DNA from: Gammaproteobacteria bacterium
Lineage (GTDB): Bacteria; Pseudomonadota; Gammaproteobacteria; Steroidobacterales; Steroidobacteraceae
DNA: 16,958 bases
Direction of reading: 5' to 3'
Assembly: GCA_028293725.1 (NCBI GenBank)
Contig: JAQGOE010000344.1
Span: forward strand, 1-16,958
Part shown: positions 7,194 to 15,542 of the stretch, piece after piece
How the letters are laid out: each line of letters begins with the position of its first letter
How positions within the stretch are numbered: the first letter of the stretch is position 1
The notes under the pieces: model-generated
Database searches by the model: none
What the model saw: only the letters and a program-made list of their open reading frames with translations
Told to the model about the DNA's origin: nothing
Program-made: the position numbers and the translations under genes

Positions 7194-9575
7194 ATGTTTT
7201 GGCAATTATCGAGCTCGCACAAGCGGGCCATGGGGCCTATTGTCCTCGGAATTTTAGCGGCCACGGCCGCCCGAGCCCAGACCACACCGGCCGCTTCGAG
7301 CACCGCATCATCGGACGTACTACAAGAAGTAGTCGTCACCGCTCAGTTCAGAACCCAGCGCCTGCAGGACGCGCCTATCGCGATCACCGCCGTCAATTCC
7401 GCCATGCTGGAGGCACGCGGGGACGTGAACCTGGTGGATGTCAGTAACCAGGCTCCGAACGTCAACCTGCGCGAGACCGGCGGTGCCTTCGGTCCCGGCA
7501 TGTCCGCCTACATTCGCGGCGTCGGTCAGGCGGACTTCGATCCGGCCTTGGAGCCCGGCGTCGGCATCTACATCGACGATGTCTACTACCCCAGCCTGAC
7601 AGGCGCGAACTTCGATCTGCTCGATCTCGACCGAGTCGAGATCCTGCGCGGTCCCCAGGGCGTGCTGGGCGGTCGCAACTCCGAAGGTGGTGCCATCAAG
7701 CTCTACTCGCAGAAGCCGAGTGAAACCGATGGCGGCTCGATACAGGCCGGTTGGGGCTCGCGCAACCTGATCGAATTCCGCGGCGTGGGCAACATGGCGC
7801 TCATCAAGGACACCTTGTTACTGCGCGTGAGCGCCGTCAACAAGAAGCAGGACGGCTACGTCACGCGTTACGATTACGGCTGCCTTTTCCCGAACAGCGG
7901 CGTCCCGAACTCCTCTCAGCAGACCGATTGCGTCAGCGGCAAGCAGGGCGGCAAGGATTACTCGGCCGGGCGCGCGGCGCTGCGCTGGCTGGCAAGTGAC
8001 AAGCTGGAGGTGAACTACTCCATTGATGCGACTATAGACGACTCGCCGGTAGCCGCGACCGTGCTCCAGGCCGTCAACCCGGCTGCGAGCGGTGCTGCTG
8101 CCACTAGCACCTACGGCGTCCCGTACACCGCCGCCTTCGTGCCGCCGAACCCGTGGAGCAGCTATGCAAGCTTCACCGACGTGCGCCCAGACGGCACCGT
8201 CGTCAGCTACGCGCCCACCACACACACCAAAGTCTGGGGCAATAACCTGACCGGCGACTACGTGTTCAACAACAATCTCTCGATCAAGTCCATCACTGCC
8301 TACCGTGAGTTCGACAGCCGCTGGGTGGAGGACAACGACGTCTCCCCGCTTTCCGGGTCTCTCGGTGCCGAGCACATCTGGAACCACTCCTTCAGCGAGG
8401 AGCTGCGGTTGAACGGCTCGGTCTCGATCCTCGACTACACCGTGGGCGGGTACTACTTCAACCAGGTCAGCACTTACGCCACGCACCAGATGTTGAACTA
8501 CGTCGGCATCTTCCCGAGTTTCACCGGCCTCTGCGGCAGCAATCAGCCAACGGCCTGCATCTTCGAGTTCTACTCGAAGGGCGACGTGGTGGCGGCCTCC
8601 AGCTATGCCGGCTTCTTGAACGGTAGCTTCCACCTCACCGATGCACTCACGCTCAACACCGGCGTGCGCGAAACGAAGGAGAGCAAGGACTACACGTTCT
8701 CGCGACAGCCCACCGACGGGCAGGCGACGCTCGGCTTGACGGCCCTCGACGGCTTTACCGGCCGGTACAGCGGCTCCAAGTTCGACTGGCGCGCGAACCT
8801 TCAGTATCGCTGGAACGACTCGCTGATGACGTATGTCAGTGCCTCGACCGGCTTCAAGGGCGGCGGCATCAACCCTCGTCCCTTCATCCCCTCGCAGGTG
8901 CAGCCCTTCAAGCCGGAATCCCTGAACGCCTACGAGATTGGCGCAAAATCCGACTTCCTCAATCGCAAGGTCCGTGTGAACGTTGCCGCGTTCTATAACA
9001 AATTCAAAGATATTCAGATCGCGTTGCTGAGCTGCCCGCAGTTTTCGGGTGGCAACGCCAAGACACCGTGCGCGGCGCCTGTCAATGCCGGCAATGCCGA
9101 CATCAAGGGTGTGGAGTTTGAAACTGAGATACACCCGGTCGGTGGCTTTTCCGCTGACGCGAGCGTGAGCTATCTGACCTTCAAATATACTAAGGTGGAT
9201 CCGAACGCCGGCGTCCCGGTCGGCTCGGAGGCCCCCGGCACGATACACTGGAAGTGGTCGGCCGGCGTGCAGTACGAGTACTCGCTGCCGGATGGTTCTA
9301 CGGTGACACCGCGGTTTGACTTCAGCTACACCGGCGGCTTCAACACCAACTCCGTCATAGCGTCGACCAACCGGGTATATGGCTACCACCTGGGTAACGC
9401 GCGCATCACGTGGCGCTCGCCGCAGGATGTCTGGGAAGCATCCCTGGTCGGAGCGAACGTGTTCAACGAGGTCTACTACATCTCGAACTTCGATCTGACC
9501 GCGAGCTCTGGCTCGGAGTACGGCCTGCTGGCCCCGCCGCGCGAGTTCTCGATCCAGGTCAAGCGTAAGCTCTAA
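7194..9575 (+). CDS. TonB-dependent outer-membrane receptor
   Basis: A 793-residue receptor of normal length. The signal peptide ends at ARA (residue 28). A TonB box-like EVVVTAQ (45-51) precedes the plug domain (about 55-175), which contains YIRGVGQ, GVGIYIDDVYY and the conserved VEILRGPQGVLGGRNSEGG. The remainder (about 180-793) is a 22-strand-type barrel with alternating strands and STGFKGGGINPRPF in the middle region. By family knowledge it imports a scarce ligand (siderophore, metal complex, vitamin or sugar) across the outer membrane using TonB energy; the ligand cannot be told from sequence. Three cysteine pairs (C230/C246, C447/C455, C614/C626) sit in probable extracellular loops. The last residue is Leu (FSIQVKRKL) rather than the usual aromatic. 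A run of seven G (7181-7187) lies 6 bp before the ATG at 7194. It precedes an efflux operon on the same strand. Confidence 0.93.
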   Translation: MFWQLSSSHKRAMGPIVLGILAATAARAQTTPAASSTASSDVLQEVVVTAQFRTQRLQDAPIAITAVNSAMLEARGDVNLVDVSNQAPNVNLRETGGAFGPGMSAYIRGVGQADFDPALEPGVGIYIDDVYYPSLTGANFDLLDLDRVEILRGPQGVLGGRNSEGGAIKLYSQKPSETDGGSIQAGWGSRNLIEFRGVGNMALIKDTLLLRVSAVNKKQDGYVTRYDYGCLFPNSGVPNSSQQTDCVSGKQGGKDYSAGRAALRWLASDKLEVNYSIDATIDDSPVAATVLQAVNPAASGAAATSTYGVPYTAAFVPPNPWSSYASFTDVRPDGTVVSYAPTTHTKVWGNNLTGDYVFNNNLSIKSITAYREFDSRWVEDNDVSPLSGSLGAEHIWNHSFSEELRLNGSVSILDYTVGGYYFNQVSTYATHQMLNYVGIFPSFTGLCGSNQPTACIFEFYSKGDVVAASSYAGFLNGSFHLTDALTLNTGVRETKESKDYTFSRQPTDGQATLGLTALDGFTGRYSGSKFDWRANLQYRWNDSLMTYVSASTGFKGGGINPRPFIPSQVQPFKPESLNAYEIGAKSDFLNRKVRVNVAAFYNKFKDIQIALLSCPQFSGGNAKTPCAAPVNAGNADIKGVEFETEIHPVGGFSADASVSYLTFKYTKVDPNAGVPVGSEAPGTIHWKWSAGVQYEYSLPDGSTVTPRFDFSYTGGFNTNSVIASTNRVYGYHLGNARITWRSPQDVWEASLVGANVFNEVYYISNFDLTASSGSEYGLLAPPREFSIQVKRKL

Positions 9576-9593
9576 TCGCTCAAAGCCAATAGC

Positions 9594-9637
9594 TTCCGCG
9601 GTGGTGGCGTCCGATTTCGGCGCCCACCGCCGCGGAA
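9594..9637 (+). terminator. strong stem-loop after the receptor gene (terminator-like or mRNA-processing hairpin)
   Basis: Starting 19 nt after the receptor stop, TTCCGCGGTGG (9594-9604) pairs with CCGCCGCGGAA (9627-9637), with one U-G wobble. The stem continues through GGCG and CCG to an ATTT loop (9614-9617), with single-base bulges at 9610 and 9625. This gives about 18 base pairs, mostly GC. No T-run follows, so it is not a classic intrinsic terminator. It may cause partial termination or protect the receptor mRNA, separating receptor expression from the efflux genes. Confidence 0.55.
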
Positions 9638-9740
9638 TCCGGGCGCCAGACCTCGCATCTGCCGCTCCCGCCGCCGATCTCGTCGAGACCCACATGGCCT
9701 TCGTCAGCCGCCTCACTACGATGGGGTGTACGATAAACGA

Positions 9741-11222
9741 ATGGCCAAGTACCACCGACCGCCCCTCTTGTTCATTGCGGCCCTGGCCGCGACGCTCGTT
9801 GCCGGCTGCGCGGTAGGTCCAGACTTTAAAAAGCCGAAGCCTCCGGATGTCGAGGACTATACGACCGCTCCGCTCCCGGCCACCGTCACCGGCACGATCG
9901 TCGGCGGCGGAGAACCCCAACGCTTCACCAGGGGAGCCGACATTTCCGCGCAGTGGTGGACCCTGTTTCATTCCGAGCCACTCAATGGGCTGATCGAACA
10001 ATCGCTTACAAGTAATCACGACCTCAAGGCAGCACAGGCGGCGTTGCGGGTAGCAAACGAGAGTGTCCTGGCGCAACGGGGCGTTTACTACCCTAACCTC
10101 GCGGCCAGCTTTTCCGCGAGCCGCCAGAGGCAGTCGGGGCAGATCGCACCCACGCTCAATTCAAACGCCTTCCTGTTCAATCTCTTCACCCCGCAGGTCA
10201 GCGTTGCCTATGTTCCCGATGTCTTCGGCCTCAACCGCCGGACGGTGGAATCATTGCAGGCGCAGGAGCAGGCGGCGCGCTTTCAGATGATCGCAACGTA
10301 CACGACGTTGACCGCCAACGTGGTGGTCACGGCGATCCAGGCGGGGTCGTTGCAGATGCAGATCGACGCGACCCGCCAGCTCATCGATATCAACACCGAC
10401 ATCGTTCGGATCCTGAAATACCAGTTCGCCAAAGGCTATGCCAGCCGGCTCGATCTGGCCGCGCAGGAGTCGCAGCTTGCACAGGTCAGCGCCACCCTGC
10501 CGCCGCTGCTCAAGCAGCTGGCCCAGCAGCGCGACCTTCTCGCGGCCCTGGCCGGCCGTTTTCCGAACGCGGCGCCTACCGAGGACTTCTCGCTCTCGAG
10601 CCTGCAGCTGCCGCAAGAGCTGCCCGTGAGCCTGCCGTCGCAGCTCGTCGCGCAGCGCCCGGACGTGCTCCAGGCAGAAGCGAACCTCCACGACGCCAGC
10701 GCAAAGATCGGAATCGCCACCGCCAATCGGCTACCCAACATCGTACTGACTGCAAATGCCGGCAGTACCGCCGCGGCGATGGATCAGTTGTTCAGCTCGG
10801 GCACCGGCTTCTGGGGTTTAGGCGCGGAACTGACAGCGCCGCTTTTCCAGGGTGGGACCCTGTTGCACCAGGAGCGCGCCGCAAAGGCGGCCTACGTTCA
10901 GGCCGCTGAGCAATATCGCAGCGCGGTCCTGACCGCCTTCCAGAACGTCGCCGATACGCTGACGGCGCTCGAACAGGATGCGGAAGGCTTAAAGGCCGCC
11001 GCTGCCGCCGCGGATGCAGCCAAAGTAACACTGGATCTAGCGCGACGGCAGTTGCAAGACGGCTACGCCGGTTCCCTAGCACTGTTGAGCGCTGAACAGT
11101 CCTATCAACAAAGCCAGATAAGCCTGGTGCAAGCCCAGGCGAATCGCTTCGCCGACACGGCAGCGTTGTTTCAGGCGCTCGGTGGCGGCTGGTGGCACCG
11201 CGGGGATTTAACGAAAAACTGA
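9741..11222 (+). CDS. outer-membrane factor of an RND efflux system, NodT/OprM-type lipoprotein
   Basis: From the ATG at 9741 the protein has 493 residues, normal for the family. The N-terminus is a lipoprotein signal with lipobox LVAGC (C23), followed by AVGPDFKKP, the usual start of NodT-type factors. Two outer-membrane efflux domains follow, with WWTLFHSEPLNGLIEQSLTSN and NHDLKAAQAAL in the first, and AQRPDVLQAEANLHDASAKI and TAPLFQGG in the second. It ends with FQALGGGWW. By family knowledge it trimerises into a tunnel through the outer membrane that docks with the adaptor and pump encoded next. An in-frame GTG at 9726 would add five residues; the ATG is preferred because it gives a compact lipoprotein signal. 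No strong Shine-Dalgarno sequence is present. The adaptor gene begins 2 bp after its stop. Confidence 0.92.
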   Translation: MAKYHRPPLLFIAALAATLVAGCAVGPDFKKPKPPDVEDYTTAPLPATVTGTIVGGGEPQRFTRGADISAQWWTLFHSEPLNGLIEQSLTSNHDLKAAQAALRVANESVLAQRGVYYPNLAASFSASRQRQSGQIAPTLNSNAFLFNLFTPQVSVAYVPDVFGLNRRTVESLQAQEQAARFQMIATYTTLTANVVVTAIQAGSLQMQIDATRQLIDINTDIVRILKYQFAKGYASRLDLAAQESQLAQVSATLPPLLKQLAQQRDLLAALAGRFPNAAPTEDFSLSSLQLPQELPVSLPSQLVAQRPDVLQAEANLHDASAKIGIATANRLPNIVLTANAGSTAAAMDQLFSSGTGFWGLGAELTAPLFQGGTLLHQERAAKAAYVQAAEQYRSAVLTAFQNVADTLTALEQDAEGLKAAAAAADAAKVTLDLARRQLQDGYAGSLALLSAEQSYQQSQISLVQAQANRFADTAALFQALGGGWWHRGDLTKN

Positions 11223-11224
11223 GC

Positions 11225-12367
11225 ATGAAAAATAAATTGTTGGCAGCCTGCACGCTTATGGTTGCAATCACCGCAGTGATCGGCTGCACAGCCAATGTTG
11301 ACAGTGCCCCGCAGCCGGCATCGGTGACGTCCGCCAATGCGACACTAACGGCCGCCCAACGACAGAACATACACCTCTATACCGTCGAGCCGTCCGCCTA
11401 TAACAAGGTCATCGATACCGCCGCAGTCGTCGATTTCGACAATGACCAGGCCACCGGCGTGTTGGCACCGTTCTCCGGCCCGGTAGCGCGAATATTGGTG
11501 TCACCCGGCGACAGGGTGAAGAAGGGAGATCCGCTGGCGGTGGTGAGCTCGCCGGATTTCGCTACGGCCGTCAGCGCTTATCGCAAGGCAATCGCCACCG
11601 CACGGACGAACCGCCGGCTTGCCGACTTGGATAAGGATCTCATCGAGCACCAGGGCATTGCCCAGCGCGAGGCGGCGCAGGCGGAAACCGACGCCGTCAA
11701 CGCGGAGGCCGACCGCGATGCCGCCCTGAAAGAGCTCCTCTCGCTTCAGGTTCAACCTCAAATCATCGAGGACATCCAGGAGGGCCGTCCCACGCCGCGG
11801 CTCGAAGGGATGATCCGCTCGCCGATCGCTGGAACCGTGGCCGAAAAGCTGATCACCCCGGGACAGCTGCTACAGGCGGGTACCACGCCATGTTTTACAG
11901 TCGCCGATCTTTCGCGTGTCTGGGTCATGGCGCACGTTTTTGGTTCCGACCTTGCCTCGATCAGCGTCGGCGATTCGGCCCAGGTGTTGACCGGTGTCGG
12001 TGCGGACAAGCTCTCCGGAACGGTTGACAACATATCAACCCTCGTCGACCCCGACACGCGTGCCGTGGTGGTGCGCGTAGTCGTCGCAAACCCGGGAAAT
12101 CTTTTAAAAAAGCAGATGTATGTCCATGTGCTGCTCCAGGCACGCCACGCAAGTACGGGGCTGCTGATCCCGGTTGCGGCACTGCTGCGTGACGACGAGA
12201 ACCTCCCGTTCGTCTACGTTTCCCGGCCCGATGGCAGCTTCGCAAGACAACACGTGACACAGGGTTACCGCGCCGGCGATCAATACGACATTACCGCCGG
12301 TCTCAAAGCGGGCGACCGGATCGTGGTCGACGGGGGCCTCTTTGTTCAGTTCATGCAAAGTCAATGA
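11225..12367 (+). CDS. periplasmic adaptor (membrane fusion protein) of an RND efflux system, CzcB/CusB-like
   Basis: A 380-residue adaptor starting at ATG 11225, 2 bp after the upstream stop. An in-frame GTG at 11192 would start inside the previous gene and spoil the signal peptide. The signal ends in a lipobox VIGC (C21), so it is probably a lipoprotein. The order is: barrel-sandwich first half (about 80-110, LVSPGDRVKKGDPLAVV), an alpha-hairpin (about 112-185), second half with RSPIAGTVAEKLITPGQLL (198-216), a beta-barrel (about 230-310, RVWVMAHVFGSDL) and a membrane-proximal domain (about 312-380, LLIPVAAL and GLKAGDRIVVDGGLF). This is the HlyD/CzcB architecture. The N-terminal methionine ligands used by CusB for Cu(I)/Ag(I), and any His-rich stretch, are absent. 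Its stop overlaps the pump start by 4 bp. Confidence 0.92.
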   Translation: MKNKLLAACTLMVAITAVIGCTANVDSAPQPASVTSANATLTAAQRQNIHLYTVEPSAYNKVIDTAAVVDFDNDQATGVLAPFSGPVARILVSPGDRVKKGDPLAVVSSPDFATAVSAYRKAIATARTNRRLADLDKDLIEHQGIAQREAAQAETDAVNAEADRDAALKELLSLQVQPQIIEDIQEGRPTPRLEGMIRSPIAGTVAEKLITPGQLLQAGTTPCFTVADLSRVWVMAHVFGSDLASISVGDSAQVLTGVGADKLSGTVDNISTLVDPDTRAVVVRVVVANPGNLLKKQMYVHVLLQARHASTGLLIPVAALLRDDENLPFVYVSRPDGSFARQHVTQGYRAGDQYDITAGLKAGDRIVVDGGLFVQFMQSQ

Positions 12368-15300
12368 GCGAGCCTGCGACCCCAGCCGGGCCGGTGCCAC
12401 ACCGGCCGTCGATCATGAACCGCATCGTGGCCTCCTCGTTGCGGCAACGTCTGCTCGTCGTCCTCATGACGCTCGTGTTGATCGGCGTGGGCTCGCGATC
12501 GCTACAGCGACTGCCGGTGGATGCCTACCCTGATCTGTCGCCGCCCCTGGTCGAAGTCATCACCCAGTGGCCCGGGCGCGCCGCCGAGGAAGTGGAGCGG
12601 CTGATCACGGTACCCATCGAAAGGGAGATGAACGGCATTCCGCGGATGACCACCATCCGCTCGATTTCGCTCTACGGCCTATCCGACGTCATCCTCACTT
12701 TTCAGAACAACACTGACAACTACTTCGCCCGGCAGCAGGTATTCAACCGGCTGCCCTCCCTCAGTCTGCCGAACGGCGTCGCCCCGTCGGTGGCCCCGCA
12801 GTCCTCGCCTTCGGGACTGATCTATCGATACGTGCTGCAGAGTCCCGACCGCTCGCCGATGGAGCTCAAGACTTTCGAGGACTGGACCATTGAACCTCAA
12901 TACCGATCCGTCCCGGGTGTGGCGGATGACTCGGGGTTTGGCGGGGGAACCATGCAGTACCAGGTGCTCCTCGATCCGGTGAGGATCGCCGCGGCAGGCT
13001 TGTCGGTACAGCAGGTGGAGGGCGCGTTGACGGCCAACAACGACAACGCCGGCGGGGGGTTCTATTCGCAGGGCGGCCAATTCTATTACGTGCGCGGCAT
13101 GGGGCGGCTGAAAACCCTGGAGGACATCGGCAACGTGGTGCTGGCGGTGCATAACGGCACCCCGGTGTTGGTCAAAGACGTCGCCCGTGTAACCATCGGT
13201 ATAGCCCCGCGCCTCGGAGAGTTCGGCTACCAGAAGCAGGACGACGCCGTCGAGGGCGTCATACGGTTGCGAACCGGCGAAAAGACGCAGGACGTTCTGC
13301 AGCGGGTTGAGGCGAAGACCCGGGAGCTCAACGACGAGATCCTGCCCAAGGATGTCAAGGTTCTGCCGTTCTACGATCGGAGTGACCTGGTCGATCTGAC
13401 AACCGAGGTCGTGGAGCGGAACCTGCTGCGCGGCCTGTTCCTGGTGGTCGTGATCCTCATATTCTTCCTCTACGATTTCCGCGCGGGACTGATTGTCGCG
13501 ACCAGCATCCCATTGGCGCTGCTGTTCGCGTTCGTTTGCCTCGATCTGCAAAACGCATCGGCCAATCTGCTCTCCATCGGCGCGGTGGACTTCGGGATCC
13601 TCGTGGACGGCGCGGTGGTGATGGTGGAAAACATTTTCCGCCAACTCGCGGCGCGCCAGGGGGCCCCGCTCAACATAAGGGAAGTCATCGAAGAGGCGGC
13701 AGCGCAGGTGGATCGCCCGCTCTTCTACGCAGTCGCCGTGATCGTGGCCGGCTTCCTGCCAATCTACGTTCTGTCCGGACCGTCAGGGACGCTATTCAAA
13801 CCGATGGCCGACACGATGGTTTTTGCGTTGGTCGGTTCCTTGATTGTCACGCTGACACTGCTCCCCGTGATGTGCGCGTTGTTCATGCGGAAGGGCGTGC
13901 GGGAGCGGCGCAACGCCGCGTTTGAAGCCGTCAAATCGGTTTACGCCAAGGGTCTCGATTTTTGTCTCGCGCATGCCTGGGGAACCACACTCGCCTCGGC
14001 CGCCGTGCTGGCGGGCTCGCTGCTGCTCATCCCCCGCATCGGCGCCGAGTTCATGCCGCAACTGGACGAGGGCGCGCTATGGGTGCGGGCCACGATGCCC
14101 TACACCATCTCGTTCGACGAATCGTCGAAGATCGCTCCGAAGGTTCGGGAGATATTGCAGTCCTTCCCCGAAGTCACCATCGTCGCCTCGGAACTGGGCC
14201 GGCCCGACGACGGCACCGACCCAACCGGCTTCTTCAACGTCGAGTTTTTTGTTGGTCTCAAACCCTACTCCCAGTGGCATGGCGCTTATAGCAGCAAAGC
14301 CGGGTTGATCGAAGCCATCAACCACAAGCTCGACGCATTCCCGGGAATCACTTTCAATTACACCCAGCCGGCCGAAGATGCCGTGGACGAGGCGGAAACG
14401 GGATTGAAGAGCGCCCTGGCCGTCAAGGTCTTCGGTGCCGACCTACAGACGCTGCAGAATAAGGGCAAGGCCATCAAGCAGATCCTCGAGGGGGTGCGCG
14501 GCATCCATGACGTGACGCTGGTGCGGGAGCTCGGACAGCCGAGCCTGAGCATCAACATCAACCGCTCCAGGATCGCCCCTTACGGCCTGAATGTCGCCGA
14601 CATCAACGGGTTGATTCAGACAGCCATCGGCGGCGACGTGGCCACGCAAGTGGTGCAGGAAGAAAAGCAGTTCGATCTGGTGGTGCGCCTCGAGCGCCAG
14701 TACCGCGATACCCCGGAGGAAATCGGCAATATCCTGGTGGCCACACCCGCCGGACAACAGATTCCGCTCAAGGAATTCGCGGACATCCAGGTGACGAACG
14801 GCGCCTCGTTCATCTACCGCCAGGACAATTCGCGCTACATCGGGGTCCAGTTCTCGGTGGCAGGCCGCGATCTGGCGGGGGCGGTGGAAGATGCCATCCG
14901 GCAAGTCAACGCAAAGGTTGCCTTACCGCGGGGCTATCGGTTGGATTGGGGCGGAGAATATTCAGAATATACGGCGTCCCGCCACCAGCTGAGCATCATT
15001 CTGCCGCTGACCTTGTGCCTGATTTTTCTCCTGCTGTTCGCACTCTATAACAACTTCAAATTCCCGTTCATCACCGTACTCGGCGTGCTGCTGTCGGCGC
15101 CCGCTGGCGGAATCGTGGCTCTCTGGCTTACCGGCACACCGTTTTCGGTTTCTTCGGGCATCGGCTTTCTGGCCTTGTTCGGCGTCTCCGTGCAGACAGC
15201 GCTCGTCTACATCTCGTACGTCAACGAACTTCGCGGCGCCGGCACCCCGCTGGCAGCGGCCATTCGCGAAGGCGCGATCCTGCGGTTACGTCCCATCATG

Positions 15301-15489
15301 ATGACAGCGCTGGTGGCGGCGTTAGGTTTGTTGCCGGTGGCGCTGGCCACCGGCGTCGGCACGGATACTCAACGGCCGTTCGCTCTGGTCATTGTCAGCG
15401 GCCTGTTCACGCGACTGCTGATCAGCATTTTTCTGATGCCAGCGCTCTATGCTCTGGTCGCCCGCCCAGGAGATCGGCTGGAAGTGTGA
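12364..15489 (+). CDS. RND efflux pump, HME (CzcA/CusA) family
   Basis: A 1041-residue proton-driven inner-membrane pump, full length for the HME family. The first membrane helix is at about 29-48, a large porter loop (about 50-350) precedes helices 2-6, and a second porter loop (about 560-870) precedes the last helices (about 875-1034). The helix-4 motif DFGILVDGAVVMVEN carries D409, D415 and E422, matching the D-D-E proton-relay residues of CzcA. Aligned by eye with CusA, the methionines that bind Cu(I)/Ag(I) are replaced by V574, N625 and E676. A monovalent copper/silver substrate is therefore unlikely; a divalent cation is possible but not shown. The ATG at 12364 overlaps the adaptor stop (ATGA). 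A second in-frame ATG at 12415 (MNRIVASSLRQRL) would remove a 17-residue extension. No metal-responsive regulator lies beside it. Confidence 0.93.
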   Translation: MSEPATPAGPVPHRPSIMNRIVASSLRQRLLVVLMTLVLIGVGSRSLQRLPVDAYPDLSPPLVEVITQWPGRAAEEVERLITVPIEREMNGIPRMTTIRSISLYGLSDVILTFQNNTDNYFARQQVFNRLPSLSLPNGVAPSVAPQSSPSGLIYRYVLQSPDRSPMELKTFEDWTIEPQYRSVPGVADDSGFGGGTMQYQVLLDPVRIAAAGLSVQQVEGALTANNDNAGGGFYSQGGQFYYVRGMGRLKTLEDIGNVVLAVHNGTPVLVKDVARVTIGIAPRLGEFGYQKQDDAVEGVIRLRTGEKTQDVLQRVEAKTRELNDEILPKDVKVLPFYDRSDLVDLTTEVVERNLLRGLFLVVVILIFFLYDFRAGLIVATSIPLALLFAFVCLDLQNASANLLSIGAVDFGILVDGAVVMVENIFRQLAARQGAPLNIREVIEEAAAQVDRPLFYAVAVIVAGFLPIYVLSGPSGTLFKPMADTMVFALVGSLIVTLTLLPVMCALFMRKGVRERRNAAFEAVKSVYAKGLDFCLAHAWGTTLASAAVLAGSLLLIPRIGAEFMPQLDEGALWVRATMPYTISFDESSKIAPKVREILQSFPEVTIVASELGRPDDGTDPTGFFNVEFFVGLKPYSQWHGAYSSKAGLIEAINHKLDAFPGITFNYTQPAEDAVDEAETGLKSALAVKVFGADLQTLQNKGKAIKQILEGVRGIHDVTLVRELGQPSLSININRSRIAPYGLNVADINGLIQTAIGGDVATQVVQEEKQFDLVVRLERQYRDTPEEIGNILVATPAGQQIPLKEFADIQVTNGASFIYRQDNSRYIGVQFSVAGRDLAGAVEDAIRQVNAKVALPRGYRLDWGGEYSEYTASRHQLSIILPLTLCLIFLLLFALYNNFKFPFITVLGVLLSAPAGGIVALWLTGTPFSVSSGIGFLALFGVSVQTALVYISYVNELRGAGTPLAAAIREGAILRLRPIMMTALVAALGLLPVALATGVGTDTQRPFALVIVSGLFTRLLISIFLMPALYALVARPGDRLEV

Positions 15490-15497
15490 CGTCCCGG

Positions 15498-15530
15498 GCA
15501 GATTGTTATCTGCTGTAGCTGTTGCACAGC
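15498..15530. terminator. small inverted repeats between convergent genes, weak terminator candidate
   Basis: The 53-bp gap between the convergent pump and nuclease genes contains GCAGAT/ATCTGC (15498-15503 and 15508-15513, 4-bp loop) and, overlapping it, GCTGT/ACAGC (15512-15516 and 15526-15530). Both stems are short and neither is followed by a clear T-run on either strand. The position is right for a bidirectional terminator, but the structure is weak. Confidence 0.2.
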
Positions 15531-15542
15531 CAATATCCCGTG

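Noticed and set aside
9601..9816. A 71-codon plus-strand open frame between the receptor and the outer-membrane factor.
   Set aside because: It begins inside the strong hairpin, overlaps the outer-membrane factor gene in another frame and has no recognisable sequence or ribosome binding site.
7818..10076. A 752-codon open frame on the minus strand opposite the receptor and outer-membrane factor genes.
   Set aside because: It spans two clear plus-strand genes, is rich in Arg/Val/Ala/Gly of the kind produced opposite high-GC codons, and shows no domain. It is a shadow of the real genes.
12679..13644. A 321-codon minus-strand open frame inside the RND pump gene.
   Set aside because: The pump frame has unmistakable family motifs through this stretch; the antisense frame is His/Arg/Gln-rich without recognisable features.
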